Assembly (NCBI GenBank): GCA_030374765.1
Contig: JARGXX010000116.1
Span: forward strand, 310,001-374,000
Reading direction: 5' to 3'
Source of the DNA: Agarophyton chilense
Taxonomy: Eukaryota > Rhodophyta > Florideophyceae > Gracilariales > Gracilariaceae
Length of the DNA stretch: 64,000 bases
Shown: positions 54,860 through 64,000 of the stretch, one piece after another
How positions within the stretch are numbered: position 1 is the first letter of the stretch
Layout of the letters: the number at the start of each line of letters is the position of its first letter
Position numbers and translations under genes: made by a program
The notes under the pieces: model-generated
Seen by the model: the letters and a program-made list of their open reading frames with translations, nothing else
Databases searched by the model: none
What the model was told of the DNA's origin: nothing

Positions 54860-56149
54860 ATGGGACGGAAACGAAGATCTACCGAAGACTACCGCGGGCC
54901 ACAAAAACGAGCTCGAGCTTTGAAGGGACGAAAATGCAAACCAGTCTCGGATCTTGATTACATCGGTAAAGAAGACTACATTCAGCACAATGGCCTGATG
55001 TACGTGCGCCCCTATGTCTTTGAATTTAGAACAAACTTTAAACCAAGATGGACAGACAAGACAGTTTACGACGTGTTTTGTCAAGAATTTAAACACACAG
55101 AAAAAGAATACTGGAATCGCGAGTTCAAAGAAGGTCGGGTCTTGATGAAGAGCGCAGCTATTAGCAAGGCTGTAGTGTGGCGGGACGGTATGGAAGTTAT
55201 TCATCTGGTACACAGGCATGAGTCAGCAGTTTTGTCGGAAACGGTGCATGTTACTCACAATCATGAAGGTTTCGTCATTGTTTCAAAACCTCCTTCTCTT
55301 CCCATTCACCCCTGCGGAACGTATCGCAGAAATACTTTACAATTTATTCTCAAAGCCTTTTACGGGATGGGTACTCTTTTGTCGGTACACAGACTCGATA
55401 AAGAAACGTCAGGATTGGTAATTATGGCGAAGAATGCTACGTACGCAGCACAATTTGCACAAGAGATAAAGGATCGGAAAGTGCAGAAAACATATCTCGC
55501 CGAAGTGAACGGGATTTTCCCAGAAGGTGAAGTGGAATGTAGAGAACCAATCTTTTGGGATAAGAGAGAAATGAAAGCCTTTATAAAACCAGATGGAGCA
55601 GAGGCGGTGACAGTTTTTTCTCGAATATCGAATGACCGCGAGAGGGATCGCAGCTTACTTGAATGCAAGCCAGTCACAGGACGAACGCATCAAATCCGGA
55701 TCCATCTCGCACATTTAGGACACGCAATTATCAATGATCCCTTGTATGGAAAAGAACCAGATCCTGCGGAGACACTGGACTCGAAAGTAGTGAATCCAGC
55801 GTCACTGCTGTTAACCGATACTTCCTTCAAGGACAAAGCTACGGTGGATGATTCACGAAAAACATATATTGCTTGTGACTCGTCAAAACATGCGTATGCA
55901 GAACATGGGCGACATCTTTCTTGTCTAGAGGAAGGAAGGAAACTGAATTGTTCAAACTGTCCTCAAGTAACAAATGTGAAAAATGTCAGCGTAGGCAAGA
56001 TGTACATTCACTTGCACGCTCAGAAATATGAATCTAAGAATTGGTCCTTCGAAGTACCTCCTCCGAAGTGGGCCGCTATCGTGCCTTCCCTGGAAAAGAC
56101 ACAATCACAAACATCTAAGGGTAGAGGAAGTATATGCTCGCTGAGTTAG
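54860..56149 (+). CDS. RNA pseudouridine synthase, RluA/RPUSD2-Rib2 type
   Basis: 429 residues from the ATG at 54860. The N-terminus is basic (MGRKRRSTEDYRGPQKRARA), a likely nuclear signal. An N-terminal region with PYVFEFRTNFKPRW and an S4-like part precede the catalytic domain, as in fungal Rib2/Pus8 and animal RPUSD2. The RluA signature is HRLDKETSGLVIMAK, with Asp180 as catalytic nucleophile. Later motifs are KTYLAEVNG, KPVTGRTHQIRIHLAHLGH and DPLYG. The enzyme isomerises uridine to pseudouridine in tRNA or mRNA; RPUSD2/Pus8 relatives modify tRNA position 32. A C-terminal extension (~320-429) contains CSNCP and HLHA-x-KYE, the latter like the conserved end of the family (LHA..Y). Its stop is 7 bp from the stop of the convergent pentapeptide gene. 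Confidence 0.93.
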   Translation: MGRKRRSTEDYRGPQKRARALKGRKCKPVSDLDYIGKEDYIQHNGLMYVRPYVFEFRTNFKPRWTDKTVYDVFCQEFKHTEKEYWNREFKEGRVLMKSAAISKAVVWRDGMEVIHLVHRHESAVLSETVHVTHNHEGFVIVSKPPSLPIHPCGTYRRNTLQFILKAFYGMGTLLSVHRLDKETSGLVIMAKNATYAAQFAQEIKDRKVQKTYLAEVNGIFPEGEVECREPIFWDKREMKAFIKPDGAEAVTVFSRISNDRERDRSLLECKPVTGRTHQIRIHLAHLGHAIINDPLYGKEPDPAETLDSKVVNPASLLLTDTSFKDKATVDDSRKTYIACDSSKHAYAEHGRHLSCLEEGRKLNCSNCPQVTNVKNVSVGKMYIHLHAQKYESKNWSFEVPPPKWAAIVPSLEKTQSQTSKGRGSICSLS

Positions 56150-56156
56150 GATAATT

Positions 56157-56942
56157 TCACTCTGGACACATCAAGGATTCCGATGTCGACATCCCCGTCC
56201 TGCTGTTAATGCCTGATGCCCTTTTGCAGAGTGCAATTGTGGTTACCTTATCCAGGAAACTGTCGGTAAAGTCAGCACCTTCAATATCAGCTCCGTCGAA
56301 TTGAGCGCTGATCAAGTTTGCGTTGCTGAAATCTGTTCACTTGTTAGAATCTCCTTGTTTGGCTGAGAGCAGATGAAACATGGCAAAACTTACCCACGTC
56401 TTTCAAATTTGCACGCTGAAACTTCGTTCTTGTTGCGGTGGCGTAGACCGCAGTTGCACCCTCAAAGTTTGCTCCTTGGAACTATATCATTCAGGTTTGA
56501 TGCCAAAGTCATTCTCGTTAGTGAAATGTGGTCGAGGCCGAATAGGACTGAACAGCCTCACATGTCCTCATTGATGTCGTCGTAAGCGGGGTTTGAGGTT
56601 TCTTACATTCGCATCGTCCAGTTGAGCGCTTGTTAAATCTGATCCGGCGAAAGAAGCACCTTTACAGTTTGACTTCGAAAATATGGAACCTCTCAGATCA
56701 GAACGATTGGAGAAGTCTGCGCCAGAAAGACTTTGATCGTGGTCGAATACGAGAGGGACATCTTCAGCAGTTGCAGTCACTGGAATCAGCAACGCTGCGG
56801 AAAGCACTAGCGCTGCTGTTGATTTTCTGAGGGATTCCCATCGCAGAGGCCCGTTCCTTCCCTCCTGTGTATGTGAAACTGAAAGTTTTTCTGCGCTACG
56901 AGTCGATATGTTGGCAATTGCAACGAAGCCTATCCCTTTCAT
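56157..56942 (-). CDS. Thylakoid-lumen pentapeptide-repeat protein, three exons
   Basis: 199 residues, assembled by hand from exons 56942-56607, 56481-56394 and 56332-56157; introns are 125 and 61 nt (donors GTAAGA and GTAAGT). Residues 1-60 look like a bipartite plastid presequence: a Ser/Arg-rich part, then a hydrophobic signal (STAALVLSAALLIPVTATA) with an A-x-A cleavage site before EDVP. Pentapeptide repeats with A(D/N)FxxA-type units continue across all junctions: GADFSNRSDLRGS, SFAGSDLTSAQLDDAN|FQGANFEGA, FQRANLKDV|DFSNANLISAQFDGADIEGADF. The end LCKRASGINSRTGMSTSESLMC matches the Cys-containing C-terminus of plant and cyanobacterial lumenal pentapeptide proteins. Biochemical function of the family is unclear. 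It is divergent from Tic22. Confidence 0.88.
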
Positions 56943-57557
56943 CGATGATGTTCGCTTTAAATTGTCTTTCCCCTCAATAGTAACTTTTGCTAGAGAATCG
57001 GAACAACCAAATTAGTTTTCACCCACTACCACACCGCACCAGTCGAGGAAAGCGTTCTAATAAACACTTCTTCCTGGAATACTTTACGGACAACTTCTGC
57101 GCCTCAGTGAAGAGCCAGTCTCGCAACAAATCCTTGACAATTTCCCGAAGACGTATCTATAAATTGCGGATTGAAGCAAAAGCAACAACAGGGCCTGTCC
57201 GGCTTGAGACCTGCTTTTAAAACTTGACGCGGAGATTTTATCTCAACCGACCAAAATTTGTCAATGGAGATGTCCAGGATCTCGCTCGGTGTTTTTCAAA
57301 ATGTCTCGCATCATGCGCTGTCAAATCTTCGGTCTGAAAAGGTTCTATTCCTCGCAGGCGCCGCATAGATCCTGCGAAGCTCCTTCAACCTATATCTGTT
57401 GCGCAGGAATGCAATAAACCCAGAGGGTAGCGAGTCGAAGGGAAGTTCAAGATATATATTATCCCTGGCTAGAGTTTTTCACCAAACAAGGGACGGAGTT
57501 CCCTCTGACGAAACAGTCTGCATCTGACATTTTCAATTCCTATCTGATGCCAAAGAC
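56943..57557. promoter_or_regulatory. Divergent region between two plastid-protein genes
   Basis: 615 bp between the lumenal pentapeptide gene and Tic22. No motif was recognised. Shared control of two plastid genes is an inference from layout. Confidence 0.4.
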
Positions 57558-58526
57558 ATGTTCATGAAGACTGAGACGATCGTTAGCCGGTTCCTTTCGT
57601 GCCATATTTCAATGTCTTTTGTTTCCGCAGCTTCTCCTCTTGGATTTTACCGAGGCCATTGTTTAACCAAGGCATGTCATCCCGTCAAACATAATGGATT
57701 GAAAATTAGACCGAGGCGTGCTTGCTCGATAAGTGTTCCCCTTCATTTTGAGACCACTCACAAGTCAAGCGTGAGACTATGTCCTAGCGCAAAGAAGAAA
57801 AGCTCTACTGGCCCAGTGGTGAAAATCGTAGGCTTTCTCTTGATTGGTGGGCTTCTATTTTCCGCAGCACAACCTTTGATAAGAGCCGGGAAAACATCGG
57901 ATGCTCTACTCGATGCCAAGTTGGGAAAAATTCCAGTGTTTACGGTCACTGATAGCACAGGTCGCCCTTTTCTCTCTGAGGCAGATGATGGCAGGCTTCG
58001 ACGCGGATTTTTCTTCATTCAACCTGCAGATGCAGAGAAATACTTGGAGAAGGTACTGGAACAAAGCGAAGATGCGAAAGTCCTTGCCATAGGCCTAAAT
58101 GAAGCGATCAAGTTTTTGGACACTCCGGCACGCCCGGCGAAATCAGTTCCTGAAACTTTCGAGTTGTTTCCCGATGACCATGAAGCAGCTTTGGCCGACG
58201 AACTTACGCAAGGCGCTTTTCAGCGGAGTTTTGGAGAGAACGGAGTTCCTGTCTTTTACTTGGACGGACTTGCCATAAAAGACGATCTCCAGGGTGCTCC
58301 CGTCTATCCTCTGTTCTTTGCAAAAGAGAAGCTTGATGAAACTCTTAATGAACTAAAGAAGAAAGACCCTTCAGCTGTTCTTGACATCAGTGATTTGCAA
58401 ATCGTAGATTTAAAGCAAACTATTAAGGAGATCAGGAGTAATAGCAACTCAAAGTTGAGTCGGGTAATATTTATTCCTTTAGATGATTCAATGAAGAGAT
58501 TAAGAGCATCTACCACTCCTATTTGA
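57558..58526 (+). CDS. TIC22: Tic22-like chloroplast import protein
   Basis: 322 residues from the ATG at 57558. About 80 residues of Ser/His/Arg-rich sequence with few acids form a plastid transit peptide; a hydrophobic stretch (IVGFLLIGGLLFSA) follows at ~95-108. The folded part begins KIPVFTVTDSTGRPFL and continues GFFFIQPADAEKYLE, VLAIGLNEAIKFLD, then GVPVFYLDGLAIKDD and PVYPLFFAKEKLDETL, which is the two-fold Tic22 fold (VPVF...G-x-PF..., FF..DA). Tic22 acts in the intermembrane space of the plastid envelope as a chaperone for preproteins passing from TOC to TIC. The hydrophobic segment near the mature start is unusual for soluble Tic22 and might be a membrane anchor or stop-transfer signal. 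Confidence 0.85.
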   Translation: MFMKTETIVSRFLSCHISMSFVSAASPLGFYRGHCLTKACHPVKHNGLKIRPRRACSISVPLHFETTHKSSVRLCPSAKKKSSTGPVVKIVGFLLIGGLLFSAAQPLIRAGKTSDALLDAKLGKIPVFTVTDSTGRPFLSEADDGRLRRGFFFIQPADAEKYLEKVLEQSEDAKVLAIGLNEAIKFLDTPARPAKSVPETFELFPDDHEAALADELTQGAFQRSFGENGVPVFYLDGLAIKDDLQGAPVYPLFFAKEKLDETLNELKKKDPSAVLDISDLQIVDLKQTIKEIRSNSNSKLSRVIFIPLDDSMKRLRASTTPI

Positions 58527-59274
58527 AATCGCCCATAAGGGAATGTGCTGAGCACTGGTAAATCTTCCAGTCAAGATGAAAAAATATCAGGTCTCAATTT
58601 CGAGTTAAGGTATCACTGATGGCTATACTTCTTTTGCTTTACACCCAACAACAGCTTTTTTATGGACTCTGTCTCGTGTACTATTGTCTCGTTGACAGAA
58701 CATGATGCTCTTTTCACAGACTGTATCTTGTCCAAAACTGCAATTTTCTTGTATCACGTTGGTGTAAAATATGCTTTTCCTATGGCCTCGACTTAGCAGC
58801 TGTCTGGGGTATTTTTTTCGTTGGACGGATTGCTGAATTCAGAATCGCAGCTTGATTCGAAAAGTTTTCTTTATCTATTGAACCTTCCAAGGCCCAAAGA
58901 TTGTGTTTGAGGTTAGCTTTATTTTCAGTCTAAGTCAGAAGTTCTGGAAGCAGTTCCGGAAGCCGTGCTTCAGCAGTTTTGGTTTCAAGAGTTGACCCAT
59001 ATAAGATGGTAGTTCGGTTGCCTCCAGCGTCTGGGCTAGCATCTGGAGTCCAGTTTGGAAACGTCACATTTGTGATATATGCAAAAAATGGCAGTTTCAA
59101 CCGATACGTATGAATACAGATTCGAATACCCCAGACCTGTAAGTCCAGCTCAACAAGTCGTCCAACATTCTTATCACACTTCCTCCTTGGGGCTCAGCTA
59201 CTCACTGAATTCCAGCAGACTCCCATCATCAACGAAAACTTAATATCAAGGGCCAATACGCGAGTAGTACATAA
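58527..59274. other. Convergent intergenic region
   Basis: 748 bp between Tic22 and the 862-residue gene, AT-rich; nothing recognised. Confidence 0.5.
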
Positions 59275-61863
59275 TCACAAGCGTGAGTCTTCCAATAGAC
59301 GAGAAGAAAAGGAATCTTCAATGAACTCAAGATTTTCTTCAAGTTTTTGGCGGAGTGAAAGCCCGGTAATCTCAATATGTTTGCGAGCGGCGCCAGATTG
59401 GTCGTCTTTTGAACGAGCTAACACAACGGTTGTTCCTCGAGAGTGCGATTGCCTTGTCAAGTGAATCGAAAGCAGAAGAGGTCTGTTCTGCCCTGGGATA
59501 GAAACGGTGACTTTAAGTTTGTGATTAGGCTTTCGGGCAACAACAGAAACTCCTATATCGGGACACAGTCGGTCCAAAAGCCTGAATACCGTGTCCTGGG
59601 ATAGTGTCGAGTCGAATTTCACACCAATTTCATGAGGACCGCTGCGACGAGTTTGACTTCGATGCGAGTCAACACGATACATTCTTTGGGGACCAGATAG
59701 TCCTTCTTCTATTGGGGTGCCATTCCTTCTTCTCTTCCAAAGATTTGCTACCATTTTTCGACATTCTGAAACATCTTTGCAAGCTGCAATGATACCTCTC
59801 TTCCACTTTTTGCCACCGAGTCTGTCAACGACCGGTTCGTCTAAGTCCGTGAACTCATCATCTGTTCGAAAATCGTCTGGTATGAGTTCTTTCGGTAACA
59901 TGTCCTTCTGTCTTTCTCTCACTCCAAATGAGAGATCACTCAAATGTCTTCGGCTCAGTCGTGACTCCTTATTTGCTTCGTAGGGCGTGATCTCGGTCCA
60001 ATCACCGATCGGTTTTTCAGCAGTGCTTTGCGAGCGACCAACGTTCTGCAACGGAATACCTTTGCTAAGCCTATTCTCGCGACTTCGATGCACCTCATCA
60101 CTTCGAAAAATGCTGGCGTGCTGAACGGCCTGTGTGGGAGATGTTCCAAGCCCCGATCTTTCTCGGGTGTTTAAAAAGGGCGTTCGCGACCCCTCTTTTA
60201 TCAGGGATTTCTCGTGCAAATAGGCCTTTATTTCCCTGTCTATGCTCGATAAATCATCCGGATCTTTCCTTTCTTCATATATACGTGCAGCTCTTGACCA
60301 AAGGACATCATTTTCATCATTAACGGGTTCAATCGCACATCTAACATCCTTTTCAGTTAGTTGTGCTTCTACACAGCCAACAGGGGTTGAATGATTCGGC
60401 ATAGGAGGACTAGACTCATTCGCACTTTTAAGAAGTTCCAGATAGTTCGGCGCTTCTAGGTTCTTGTCAGTCTTCTCTGATTTCATAGCTCGGATCGGTA
60501 CAATCATTTGGTCGCTGTCATAGTCCTCAACTAACGAAGGATTCTGCAATGTTAACGAAGGGGACTTCTCGAAGGCCAAAGGGGAATTGGTGGCGTCGCT
60601 TCTGGATCTTTCTGAAGTCGATAGCACTCTTCTCGCGCCTATGACAGAATCTCGGTCAACGCTATCACGGTCGCTTTCAGAATCTTTCATATGATCTTCA
60701 TGTACGAGCATCTCCCCCTGAGAACCAGGCAAAGGGGGAGGTAGATGAATCGGTGAATCTATCCGAGACATGGTTTCCGTCTTTTCTGTTGCAGGGCTTG
60801 ACGAAAGTGCCAGGACGAGCGGGCTCATGAAATCGAGGGAGGGGGGCGCAGCTTCGTCCACCGTTTCATATATACAGTCCTGATGCTCTGCATGGGTAAC
60901 ATCTTCCCCTACGAACTTGGTGGTCACAGCGACACTAGATGAGCTATGATCATCTTCCTTGTCCACCTCAACGGCCAGTGGTACGTTCTGTTCGACTCGA
61001 GTTAGCTTTTTTCCGTTTGACCATGACTTTCGAGATGCTTCTTGAAAATGATCCACATCGGAAGGAGGACTCGGCATGATTGGCGGCGAACAAAATGGCT
61101 CTTCGGGTAGCACGACGTTCCTTTTTGCGATCATGTGTCTCGCCATGGCATCACCGGCTTGCAACGGGCTTTGAGAGTGCGTAAGTTCTATCGCTAACTC
61201 TTCTAGAAGGTGTTTCAAGCTTTGATGACGAGATTGCCTGGAGTTTGAGTGACGATGGGTATTAGAAGATCTATTGGATTTTCTTCCGTTCAGGTCATTT
61301 TGAAGCTCAGACTTTGTGCTTGACAAACTGGCTGTTGGTGTTGAGAGGATACGGCGAAAGTTTGGCGTGGAAGATAACGACGACTCGGCAGTATGTGGAT
61401 GGTTTGGCCGGCTTGGTTCCAGTTTGGTATTCCCAGATGCCTGTAAAGAGTTTGCAAGCCGTTGTAATAGATTTGCCGCTTCTTTGAGGGCGATGCACAA
61501 GATCGACAGTAGAACCGAAGGCAGAACATTACAGAACAGAAGCCAAAGGTGATTCCCCAGTTGACTTTCATCCGTTCCTCTGTGCGGAAGGGTTGGATGG
61601 GGTTGGATTGAACGCCTAGGAGAAGGGACAAGGGAATTTGTGGCTCTGAGGAACTTTGGGAAACTCCCTATTGACGACCGAGGCGAATTCGGATTTGATG
61701 TGTGTTGGCTTTCCTCAGAAGCAAATTTGTGTGTTGATATATACGACCCGATTGGAGCCCATGCCGGTGGAAGAGGCTTGATGGGCGGCGATGTTGGGTC
61801 TTCGATTGGTCTAGCTGATGCCGACCTCCGCGAGGACTCGGAGCAAGATTGATGTTCGTTCAT
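59275..61863 (-). CDS. 862-residue Ser-rich protein, one membrane segment, possible KA1-like C-terminus
   Basis: Single exon. The first ATG is 61863; the frame upstream to 61980 starts at TTG. Residues ~1-100 are Ser/Pro-rich; one strongly hydrophobic segment (LWLLFCNVLPSVLLSILCIAL) lies at ~104-124. The central 600 residues are disordered, acidic and Ser-rich with many SP sites. The C-terminal ~100 residues are compact: VKFDSTLSQDTVFRLLDRL, DIGVSVVARKPNHKLKVTV, then SIHLTRQ and VVLARSKDDQSGAARKHIEI. This resembles the strand/helix order of KA1 domains, the membrane- and kinase-binding C-termini of MARK/AMPK-related kinases, but no kinase domain is present, so the match is tentative. Not otherwise recognised. 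Confidence 0.75.
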   Translation of the reverse strand: MNEHQSCSESSRRSASARPIEDPTSPPIKPLPPAWAPIGSYISTHKFASEESQHTSNPNSPRSSIGSFPKFLRATNSLVPSPRRSIQPHPTLPHRGTDESQLGNHLWLLFCNVLPSVLLSILCIALKEAANLLQRLANSLQASGNTKLEPSRPNHPHTAESSLSSTPNFRRILSTPTASLSSTKSELQNDLNGRKSNRSSNTHRHSNSRQSRHQSLKHLLEELAIELTHSQSPLQAGDAMARHMIAKRNVVLPEEPFCSPPIMPSPPSDVDHFQEASRKSWSNGKKLTRVEQNVPLAVEVDKEDDHSSSSVAVTTKFVGEDVTHAEHQDCIYETVDEAAPPSLDFMSPLVLALSSSPATEKTETMSRIDSPIHLPPPLPGSQGEMLVHEDHMKDSESDRDSVDRDSVIGARRVLSTSERSRSDATNSPLAFEKSPSLTLQNPSLVEDYDSDQMIVPIRAMKSEKTDKNLEAPNYLELLKSANESSPPMPNHSTPVGCVEAQLTEKDVRCAIEPVNDENDVLWSRAARIYEERKDPDDLSSIDREIKAYLHEKSLIKEGSRTPFLNTRERSGLGTSPTQAVQHASIFRSDEVHRSRENRLSKGIPLQNVGRSQSTAEKPIGDWTEITPYEANKESRLSRRHLSDLSFGVRERQKDMLPKELIPDDFRTDDEFTDLDEPVVDRLGGKKWKRGIIAACKDVSECRKMVANLWKRRRNGTPIEEGLSGPQRMYRVDSHRSQTRRSGPHEIGVKFDSTLSQDTVFRLLDRLCPDIGVSVVARKPNHKLKVTVSIPGQNRPLLLSIHLTRQSHSRGTTVVLARSKDDQSGAARKHIEITGLSLRQKLEENLEFIEDSFSSRLLEDSRL

Positions 61864-64000
61864 TTGAAACGAGCAGCAGCAGTTCCCAGGATGAGGAGAC
61901 AACTTCTGAGAAAGTATGTGATCCTGGGAACTTGTTTTGAAAGGAGTAGCAAAGAAAAAGCTGGGATCATAAGCGTACAAGCTTAGAAGAGACCGACGAG
62001 CCAGAATTATAAAAGGAAGTGAAGTGCAGCTGTAACTCCCTAAGAATGTTTAGAACAGGAGTTGGAGGTGCAGACGTGACGTGACATGTGGGACACTCCA
62101 AACAAGAATGCCGTATGAAGGCGTAACGTATCAAGCTTAGTAAGAAGCCACAGTGCTACTGCCCTTGGAGGGCTTTTGGGGGCTACGCTCATCTCAACTG
62201 GTGACGCCAGCGCTGCGCGTCACACTCCACGCCTGTGACGAAAGCTCATTTGGGCTTGCAGCGATGGTCGAAAGGCAGAGCGCATGGAGACGTAAAGCGA
62301 ACGCTAGCATCTGAACAAAAGGCAAGCACTCATAGTGCCGCGTCAAGGGAGAGCGCAGCGACCGAACGACATGCCACGATTGCGAGTGGAAACTGCGCAA
62401 CGCCGGCGAAGATGGAGGAATGGATGTGAAACGTAGACTGCCGGCATCGTTGTTTTCTGGCTGCATCATTGTGGCACATCAACGCGTCTCACCTCCCTAT
62501 GCGCCACCTTCTCACAAGTTGCACAGTTGCGGTTTTCCAGTCCCCCCCCGCACACTCTCACACGACTTGGTTCGCAGCTAATCTTGAGACTCGGATGTGC
62601 AGACAAGGTAGGAGTGAATCGAAGTCTGCTTTTGCGTAATTCCTACACATCATTGTCCAATCCACACCTCTCTCGCATATGTGTGGAATCTTGTTCTTAG
62701 CCCTGTCGTGTTCAAGGCCAAGACTGCAACGCTGCGGAGAGAAAAAAAAGCGAGTCACGCGAGCATTCGTGACCACTTTTGATGATCGACATTGGCTCTG
62801 AGCTCTGAGAGCTGTAACGTATGTAGGTGCAAAAAATACACGTTTTTTAGGACGTGTTTCTCTCACGTTGGAGGTTGTTTGGCTTGACCAAAAGCGAAAT
62901 AGATGCAACCGCTGTCGTGTTCACTTCTAGTCAATGTCTGACGTTTGAGGGGTAAAAGACTTTCATACTTGCAGGCGAAAGAATTGTGCAGAGGTTGCGC
63001 AGCATAAGAAGTTCTTTAAAATCACAAAACCTGACGCAACAGTCAACTTACCGGACACGCTTAACATTGAATTCGGGCAACAATATGCGCATTGATGGTG
63101 TTCAGTCGTGTGAATGTCTTTTTGGTATCTGTTCTATCTTTGGAGTCCCAGATTGTTGTGACAGCCGACAAACTGATACAGTACCCATAAATACCGACAT
63201 ACGTTACCAATAGCTTCTCGTTTTTGAGTCTGATGCCCATGACCCCCACTCATCGACGAAAATATACCTCGGAGACACATATTTTCTTGTATTTGTTCAA
63301 AAGCTTCAACGTTCATAGCTAAATTAAATAGTATCTATGTTATGAATAGGGAAGAAGCTGCACAGTGGTCAGTTTAAATCAATTGCTCATGATTGTTGCG
63401 GATGACGTTTTGGTGAACGCCTATTTCTGCCTTGCGTCGTCAACCCCTCCGATATTTCCCAGGTCAAGAAAACACCAGCGCTCGGAGACACCTGAGGGAC
63501 CTGTGATTATTGCGTACCACGTACTGGCCGAGAGTTTAACACGACTTTAAATGTGTGGTTACTGGCATAGATGGAGAGGAGCGTTTTGTAGGTTGTTAGG
63601 GTTCTCAGCTTGGTCCTGGTTGAACTGGAATATCTCCTACTTTTTCTTCTTCTTCAGCTTTATCGTAGGGACGTACGATGATTTTCATTCGAGCGCACAA
63701 ATTCAGTTCCATTTCGGGAAAGCCCGGATCTTAGCTGTCTCGGCTTCAGATTTGCTGCTTTGCCGATGCCTGCCTGTGCTACGAAGACGCTACTGTAGCT
63801 CTCTAGCTAGCTGAAGCATTAAGTTCTGAATATTTCTTCCTCAAATCTGTGGAACGCAACCTTTCCGAACACATGGTATCACGCGCTCAAGAGATGCAAT
63901 TCTCAGGAATCGACTCCCGAATTTTAATACACAACTGTTTGCCTTTTTATGTTGTGCGCACACCACAGAAGGTGTCGAGGAGAAACTTGGAACTGATAAA
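61864..64000. other. Terminal 2.1-kb region without a supported gene
   Basis: It contains the presumed promoter of the 862-residue gene and further non-coding DNA. A CTCTCTAGCTAGCTGA word is at about 63799-63814. Open frames (62558-62908 -, 63551-63814 +) are short and featureless. Confidence 0.45.

Overview
This is eukaryotic nuclear DNA, most probably from a red alga. Three genes look plastid-directed: a bacterial-type release factor 1 with an N-terminal extension, a Tic22-type import protein, and a pentapeptide-repeat protein with a thylakoid-lumen signal. The complex I 30 kDa subunit (nad9) is nuclear, which fits red algae, whose mitochondrial genomes lack it, better than green plants or glaucophytes. 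The lineage is an inference from these genes; no marker was searched. Coding is about half of the window. Most genes are single-exon. Five genes carry short spliceosomal introns (61-140 nt, donors GTACGT, GTAAGT, GTATGT, GTGAGT or GTAAGA, acceptors YAG or AAG); I joined these by hand.

Layout. 0-8.4 kb: a CDK (cut by the window edge), an SMP/C2 lipid-transfer protein, NDUFS3 and PET117 back to back, glutamate-cysteine ligase, and a Ser/Pro-rich orphan. 8.4-18.3 kb: mostly gene-free, except a five-exon C2H2 zinc-finger gene that no single open frame reveals. 18.3-33.3 kb: a dense, GC-rich block with a BET-type bromodomain protein, a small membrane protein, a 1758-residue Sel1+ARM protein, a soluble RHD3/Sey1-like GTPase, a RING-less MAT1, a REV7 HORMA protein and an F-box protein. 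33.3-38.2 kb: AT-richer and gene-poor. 38.2-46 kb: a 549-residue orphan, Rab geranylgeranyltransferase alpha, a PAK kinase with two CRIB motifs, and plastid RF1. 46.6-53.8 kb: a large inverted repeat with two nearly identical 1.67-kb arms around a 3.8-kb unique core, interpreted as a putative long-TIR mobile element or inverted segmental duplication. 54.8-62 kb: an RNA pseudouridine synthase, a three-exon lumenal pentapeptide protein, Tic22, and an 862-residue protein with a possible KA1-like C-terminus. The last 2.1 kb show no supported gene.

How genes relate. There are no operons. Two divergent pairs have organelle-matched products: NDUFS3/PET117 (mitochondrial respiratory complexes I and IV) and lumenal pentapeptide protein/Tic22 (plastid). 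MAT1, REV7 and the F-box gene run head to tail on the + strand. The pseudouridine synthase and pentapeptide genes converge with only 7 bp between stop codons. Start codons were chosen as ATG; several long open frames begin at non-ATG codons and were trimmed.
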